From assembly GCA_052118065.1 (NCBI GenBank), contig JBQKHY010000044.1, positions 1-8,683 on the forward strand: a stretch of 8,683 nt of DNA. Direction: 5' to 3'. Below, piece after piece: positions 5,815-8,683 of the stretch. Below the pieces are notes generated by a model, which worked only from the letters and a program-made list of their open reading frames with translations, was not told the DNA's origin and searched no databases. The position numbers were made by a program, and so were the translations under genes. This DNA is from Ruminococcoides sp052118065 (GTDB lineage: Bacteria > Bacillota > Clostridia > Oscillospirales > Acutalibacteraceae). Numbering within the stretch: the first letter of the stretch is position 1; every line of letters starts with the position of its first letter.

Positions 5815-6383
5815 AAAAGCTTGCCGTCGGATATGCTCTGTCGGCTTCCTTTTGTACCTTTAGTAAATCAATAGCACAGCTAAAAAAATTAGTGGAGATG
5901 GGGTATGATGTTATTCCCATTATGTCCACAAATGCAAGTACTAAAGACACAAGATTTGGAACTGCACAGACATTTGTAACGGAAGTAGAAAACCTGACAA
6001 ATAAGAAAGTTATTAGGACAATAGAAGATGCAGAGCCGGTTGGGCCAAAGAAAATGTGTGATGTTCTTGTAGTAGCTCCTTGTACCGGCAATACCCTTGG
6101 AAAAATTGCCAACGCTATAACCGACACACCTGTTACTATGGCAGTAAAAAGCCACCTAAGAATTCAGCGACCTGTACTGCTGGCAATAGCAACAAATGAT
6201 GGTCTTGGTGCATCTGCAATGAATATAGGAAAACTCCTAAATACTAAAAATGTATATTTTGTTCCAATGTCACAGGATGATTGTGTGAAAAAGCCTAATT
6301 CCTTGGTAAGTGATTTTACCCTTATTCCGGAATGTATAACATTAGCTTACGAGAATAAACAATATCAGCCTGTGTTTATATAG
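5811..6383 (+). CDS. dpaB: Dipicolinate synthase subunit B (flavoprotein family)
   Basis: This 190-residue protein matches SpoVFB/DpaB (about 200 residues) along its length. Recognisable segments are the N-terminal strand GYALSASFCTFSK (7-19), TRFG (47-50), the flavoprotein-fold block VVAPCTGNTLGKIANAITD (87-105), VKSHLRIQRPV (112-122), VPMSQDD (151-157) and KKPNSLVSD (160-168). It is the flavoprotein-like partner of DpaA in dipicolinic acid synthesis during sporulation. The start is GTG at 5811, overlapping the dpaA stop in GTGA, with an ideal AAGGAGG site (5797-5803) seven bases upstream. The coupling should give matched amounts of the two subunits. The gene ends the operon, with a strong terminator following within 15 to 47 bases. 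Confidence 0.95.
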   Translation: MKKLAVGYALSASFCTFSKSIAQLKKLVEMGYDVIPIMSTNASTKDTRFGTAQTFVTEVENLTNKKVIRTIEDAEPVGPKKMCDVLVVAPCTGNTLGKIANAITDTPVTMAVKSHLRIQRPVLLAIATNDGLGASAMNIGKLLNTKNVYFVPMSQDDCVKKPNSLVSDFTLIPECITLAYENKQYQPVFI

Positions 6384-6396
6384 ATTAATAAATTTT

Positions 6397-6430
6397 AGTA
6401 GCCTCATATATATGGGGCTACTTGTTTTTT
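6397..6430 (+). terminator. Intrinsic terminator of the dpaAB operon
   Basis: AGTAGCCTCAT (6397-6407) pairs with ATGGGGCTACT (6412-6422), including one G-T pair, around the loop ATAT. The RNA then runs into TTGTTTTTT (6422-6430). The strong stem and U-tract are a textbook intrinsic terminator 13 bases after the dpaB stop. Confidence 0.88.
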
Positions 6431-6450
6431 ACTACACTATATGATAAAAT
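6422..6450 (+). promoter_or_regulatory. Possible extended -10 promoter for the zinc-ribbon/ispD/ispF operon
   Basis: TTGTTT (6422-6427) and TAAAAT (6445-6450, five of six) are separated by 17 bases, and TGA directly before the -10 makes it an extended TGn type. The -35 lies inside the U-tract of the dpaAB terminator. Transcription would start near 6457, 22 bases before the next gene. The placement is sensible but the -35 is weak. Confidence 0.4.
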
Positions 6451-6478
6451 GTGACTATCTGAAATAAGGAATGATTGT

Positions 6479-6994
6479 ATGAAAATTTGTCCAAAATGTA
6501 AGAAAATATATGATGACTCAGAGGTTACTTGTTCTGACTGTAGAAAAAAACTAAAGAACATTGAAAACAAGAACACCCCTGTAGGTGTTTGTAAAGTTTC
6601 CGGTGTAGATAAATTGAGAGTTCATGGTGCTTTGGAAGATGCAGGTATCCCTTCCGGTGAACAAAAAGTAAAGGCTTCAGCAGAGGCTATTACAGGCGAT
6701 GACCTTTCCGGTGTTATTATTACTGTACCTTATCAAGCATATGACAAGGCACTTGATATTTGTATCGGTATCGGTGTAGTTGATGATGATACCATTGACG
6801 AAAAAACAAAAGCAGATATTGAAAGCAAAAAAGAACAGTATGATAAAGACATTGAAGAATTTGAAGAAATGAATCCCGGCAAAAGAACACTTGTAAGGAT
6901 TGTTTCAGCAGTTTTGTTGATTTTAATATTCTGTGGCTTTATTTGGGGTGCAGACTGGCTAATTGACTTTATCAAAACATTGTTCTATCAGTAA
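6479..6994 (+). CDS. Zinc-ribbon protein with central DUF2007-like domain and C-terminal membrane anchor
   Basis: This 171-residue protein has three parts. Residues 1-25 are a zinc ribbon with paired cysteines (CPKC at 4-7, CSDC at 18-21). Residues 37-101 resemble the DUF2007 'putative signal transducing' fold: VDKLRVHGALEDAGIPS (43-59), then a strand VIITVPYQAYDKALDIC (79-95). This is my pattern reading and is not certain. Residues 105-135 are highly charged and probably helical. Residues 137-157 form a single hydrophobic helix, so the protein is likely tail-anchored with the zinc ribbon in the cytoplasm. The start has an AAGGA site (6466-6470) eight bases upstream. It precedes ispD by nine bases and probably shares its transcript, but nothing in it suggests isoprenoid chemistry. 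The function is unknown. Confidence 0.8.
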   Translation: MKICPKCKKIYDDSEVTCSDCRKKLKNIENKNTPVGVCKVSGVDKLRVHGALEDAGIPSGEQKVKASAEAITGDDLSGVIITVPYQAYDKALDICIGIGVVDDDTIDEKTKADIESKKEQYDKDIEEFEEMNPGKRTLVRIVSAVLLILIFCGFIWGADWLIDFIKTLFYQ

Positions 6995-7003
6995 GAGGAA
7001 AAA

Positions 7004-7759
7004 ATGAGATTAACTAAAGCTCTAAACAAACATTTTAATCCATATGAGAAAGAAAATAAGAATAAGAAAGAACCTTTCGTTTCAGCAGTAATTGTTTGTG
7101 CAGGTAACAGCACAAGAATGGGACTTAATAAGTCAAAGCAGTTTATTGATTTACTGGGCAACCCGGCAGTATATTATACACTTTTAGCCTTTGAAAATTC
7201 TTTGTCAGTTAAAGAAGTTGTTATTGTATGCAGAGAATGTGACAAAGCTGATTTTCAAAGTATTGTTGCAAAGTACGGCTTTACAAAAGTAGTTGCAATA
7301 GTAAATGGTGGAGAAACTCGTTCATTAAGTGTAAAGAATGGCATTGATGCAACAAGTGAAAAAGCAACTTATATTGCTATTCATGATGGTGCAAGGTGCT
7401 TAATTACAACAAATGAAATTGAAAAGGTGATTTTGTCAGCATTACTTACAGGTGCATCAGCTTTAGGTGTTAAAGTTAAGGATACAATTAAGGTTGTAAA
7501 TGATGATGAAACTATTAAGGATACACCTGACAGAAGTACCTTAAGAGCAATTCAAACACCACAAGTTTTTGACAAAGATAAATACATAAAGTTCCTTGAA
7601 AATGCAAAAAATGATGCAGTTGACTTTACAGATGATTGCAAACTTTTTGAATACTTTGGAGAAAAGGTAACTGTTGTTGACGGTTTATATACAAACATAA
7701 AGTTAACAACACAAGATGATATTATATTGGCAGAAAGTATTTTGAAAGGTAGAGAATAA
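7004..7759 (+). CDS. ispD: 2-C-methyl-D-erythritol 4-phosphate cytidylyltransferase
   Basis: IspD transfers CMP from CTP to methylerythritol phosphate in the MEP isoprenoid pathway. The protein is 251 residues, longer than the usual 225-235, because about 24 lysine- and asparagine-rich residues precede the catalytic core. Core motifs are the nucleotide-binding loop VCAGNSTRMGLNKSKQF (31-47), with the expected catalytic Arg38 and Lys45 seven residues apart, GGETRS (102-107), IHDGAR (126-131), DRSTLRAIQTPQVF (176-189), FTDDCKLFE (208-216) and TNIKLTTQDDIILAE (230-244). A GAGG site (6995-6998) precedes the ATG by five bases, and no other start fits, so the N-terminal extension is probably real. 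The ispF gene follows after one base. The related enzyme TarI is excluded by the ispF neighbour more than by sequence alone. Confidence 0.94.
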   Translation: MRLTKALNKHFNPYEKENKNKKEPFVSAVIVCAGNSTRMGLNKSKQFIDLLGNPAVYYTLLAFENSLSVKEVVIVCRECDKADFQSIVAKYGFTKVVAIVNGGETRSLSVKNGIDATSEKATYIAIHDGARCLITTNEIEKVILSALLTGASALGVKVKDTIKVVNDDETIKDTPDRSTLRAIQTPQVFDKDKYIKFLENAKNDAVDFTDDCKLFEYFGEKVTVVDGLYTNIKLTTQDDIILAESILKGRE

Positions 7760-7760
7760 T

Positions 7761-8237
7761 ATGAGAATCGGTCATGGTTATGATGTTCATAAGCTAGTTG
7801 AAAACAGAGATTTAATAATTGGTGGGGTAAAGATTCCCCATACTATGGGACTGTTAGGTCATAGTGATGCTGATGTGCTATTACATGCAATTTCCGATGC
7901 ATTACTAGGTGCTTGTGCTTTAGGTGATATTGGAAAGCATTTTCCTGATACAGACCCTAAGTATAAAGGTGCTGATAGCTTAATGCTACTTAAAGAGGTT
8001 GTAAAGCTACTTGACCAAAATGGTTATTATATTGAAAATATAGACTCAACAATTATTGCTCAAGCCCCTAAGATGAAAGACTATATTCTTACTATGAGGG
8101 AAAATATTGCAAATGCTTGTAATATTGATGTTGATAGAGTCAGTGTAAAGGCTACAACAGAAGAATACCTAGGCTTTACCGGTAGAAAAGAAGGTATTTC
8201 TGCTCATAGTGTTTGCTTGATTAATGAGAAAAATTAA
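7761..8237 (+). CDS. ispF: 2-C-methyl-D-erythritol 2,4-cyclodiphosphate synthase
   Basis: IspF cyclises CDP-methylerythritol 2-phosphate to the 2,4-cyclodiphosphate with release of CMP, in the MEP pathway. The 158-residue length is exactly typical. The signature GHGYDVH (4-10) supplies metal ligands Asp8 and His10. GHSDADVLLHAISDALLGA (33-51) supplies the third ligand, His42. DIGKHFPDTDPKYKGADS (56-73) is the substrate loop, and KATTEEYLGFTGRKEGI (130-146) is the conserved CDP-binding end. Nothing is missing. It starts one base after the ispD stop. The nearest ribosome binding site, AAAGG (7745-7749), is 11 bases away, so it probably depends partly on coupled translation from ispD. IspF works as a trimer and this arrangement next to ispD is common. 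Confidence 0.97.
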   Translation: MRIGHGYDVHKLVENRDLIIGGVKIPHTMGLLGHSDADVLLHAISDALLGACALGDIGKHFPDTDPKYKGADSLMLLKEVVKLLDQNGYYIENIDSTIIAQAPKMKDYILTMRENIANACNIDVDRVSVKATTEEYLGFTGRKEGISAHSVCLINEKN

Positions 8238-8266
8238 GTTTTTCTTGAAATTAAAATTTATAATTT

Positions 8267-8304
8267 AAATCACCTTGCACACAATAAGTGTGAGGTGATT
8301 TTTT
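8267..8304 (+). terminator. Intrinsic terminator of the ispDF operon that also holds the next gene's ribosome binding site
   Basis: AAATCACCT (8267-8275) pairs with AGGTGATTT (8293-8301), and CACAC (8278-8282) pairs with GTGTG (8288-8292), with a TG bulge (8276-8277) and the loop AATAA. A run of six Ts (8299-8304) follows. GAGGTG (8292-8297), the ribosome binding site of the next gene, lies in the 3' arm, and that gene's ATG follows the T-run with no gap. Confidence 0.85.
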
Positions 8305-8535
8305 ATGTTAAGAAATAAAAATAATAAAGAACCTAACAATAGAAAGTCAAATAAAAGATATAATATATCAAATATAGAAGAACCTGATATGAATATGGAA
8401 TTTAGTACTTGCTCATCATATGATTGTACAGGCCTTATTCCGGCAGAAGTAGTTACCCAAGATGAATACGAAAATTATGAAGAAATGTATCAGTTTCTCC
8501 CACCGGATTTACGAGATGAAGATGATTTTTATTAA
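8305..8535 (+). CDS. Small hydrophilic protein of unknown function with a DCTGLIP motif
   Basis: A 76-residue protein with two contrasting halves. Residues 1-22 are rich in Lys, Arg and Asn and probably disordered. Residues 33-76 are acidic and contain CSSYDCTGLIPAE (36-48), then YENYEEMYQFLPPD (55-68) and an acidic end DEDDFY. The DCTGLIP and YEEMYxFLPP segments feel like a conserved short family in Clostridia, but I cannot name a function. There is no signal peptide or membrane helix. The ATG follows the ispDF terminator directly, and its GAGGTG site is seven bases upstream inside that hairpin. Expression would need read-through or an internal promoter; a lone TATAAT at 8259-8264 lacks a good -35. 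The gene is probably real because frame, ribosome binding site and spacing agree, but this is not certain. Confidence 0.65.
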   Translation: MLRNKNNKEPNNRKSNKRYNISNIEEPDMNMEFSTCSSYDCTGLIPAEVVTQDEYENYEEMYQFLPPDLRDEDDFY

Positions 8536-8572
8536 TGCTTTTATTTTGATTGTGGGTAAAGATTAGTTAGAT

Positions 8573-8683
8573 AAATTAGGGTTTGTGGAGTTGTTTATGT
8601 AATGTAGGTTAATTATATATCAACCGATTAATTCATTTAATTTATAGTTTTATCCCTCCTTCAGTCGATTTATAAAAGGTAAA
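8573..8683. repeat. Diverged inverted relative of the left-end repeat (cut by window end)
   Basis: AAATTAGGGTTTGT (8573-8586) is identical to the reverse complement of 96-109. After 60-odd bases comes ATCCCTCCTTCAGTC (8652-8666), which differs at two positions from the reverse complement of 26-40 (ATCACTCCTTCCGTC). The order and approximate spacing match those at the left end in reverse. The bases after 8667 (GATTTA...TAAA) could begin a hairpin that continues beyond the window. No reading frame is supported here. Confidence 0.5.

Noticed and set aside
5795..6155. Minus-strand open frames of 110 and 88 codons opposite dpaB
   Set aside because: dpaB is a certain gene matched along its length; the antisense frames have no supported start and no recognisable domain.

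Overview
The window is AT-rich DNA with typical low-GC Gram-positive signals: GAGGTG or AGGAGG ribosome binding sites, sigma-A-like promoters, short intrinsic terminators and short ATGA/GTGA gene overlaps. Dipicolinate synthase (dpaA-dpaB) points to an endospore-forming Firmicute. Together with the recD2-comF-mreB-like cluster and ispD-ispF, it suggests a Clostridia member, probably of the Ruminococcaceae/Oscillospirales type. That placement is inference from gene content; no rRNA or other phylogenetic marker is present.

Layout. Positions 1-305 have no gene. They hold part of a palindromic intergenic repeat, two further hairpins and a terminator. A minus-strand block (4549 down to 306) encodes a small one-helix membrane protein, RecD2 helicase, a ComF-family phosphoribosyltransferase and a divergent MreB-like protein. 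RecD2 and ComF overlap by four bases and MreB follows 15 bases later, so these three look like one operon. An AT-rich divergent region with a 16-bp palindrome separates this block from plus-strand genes: a small DUF1540 cysteine-rich protein, then dpaA-dpaB behind a sigma-K-like promoter and closed by a strong terminator, then a zinc-ribbon/membrane protein with ispD and ispF, closed by another terminator. A 76-codon hypothetical gene starts directly at the end of that terminator. The window ends in a second, diverged, inverted relative of the element at its start.

The genes form separate functional units. RecD2 and ComF concern DNA processing. The MreB-like protein is an actin-family filament protein. 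DpaAB makes the spore-core chelator dipicolinic acid in the mother cell. IspD and IspF are two steps of the MEP isoprenoid pathway.

I found no obvious new multi-gene system such as a defence island, CRISPR array or prophage. The most interesting signals are an MreB paralogue that has lost the catalytic glutamate, a recD2 promoter that predicts a leaderless mRNA, a terminator whose 3' arm carries the ribosome binding site of the next gene, a sigma-K-like dpaAB promoter embedded next to a perfect palindrome, and related repeats in opposite orientation at both window ends.
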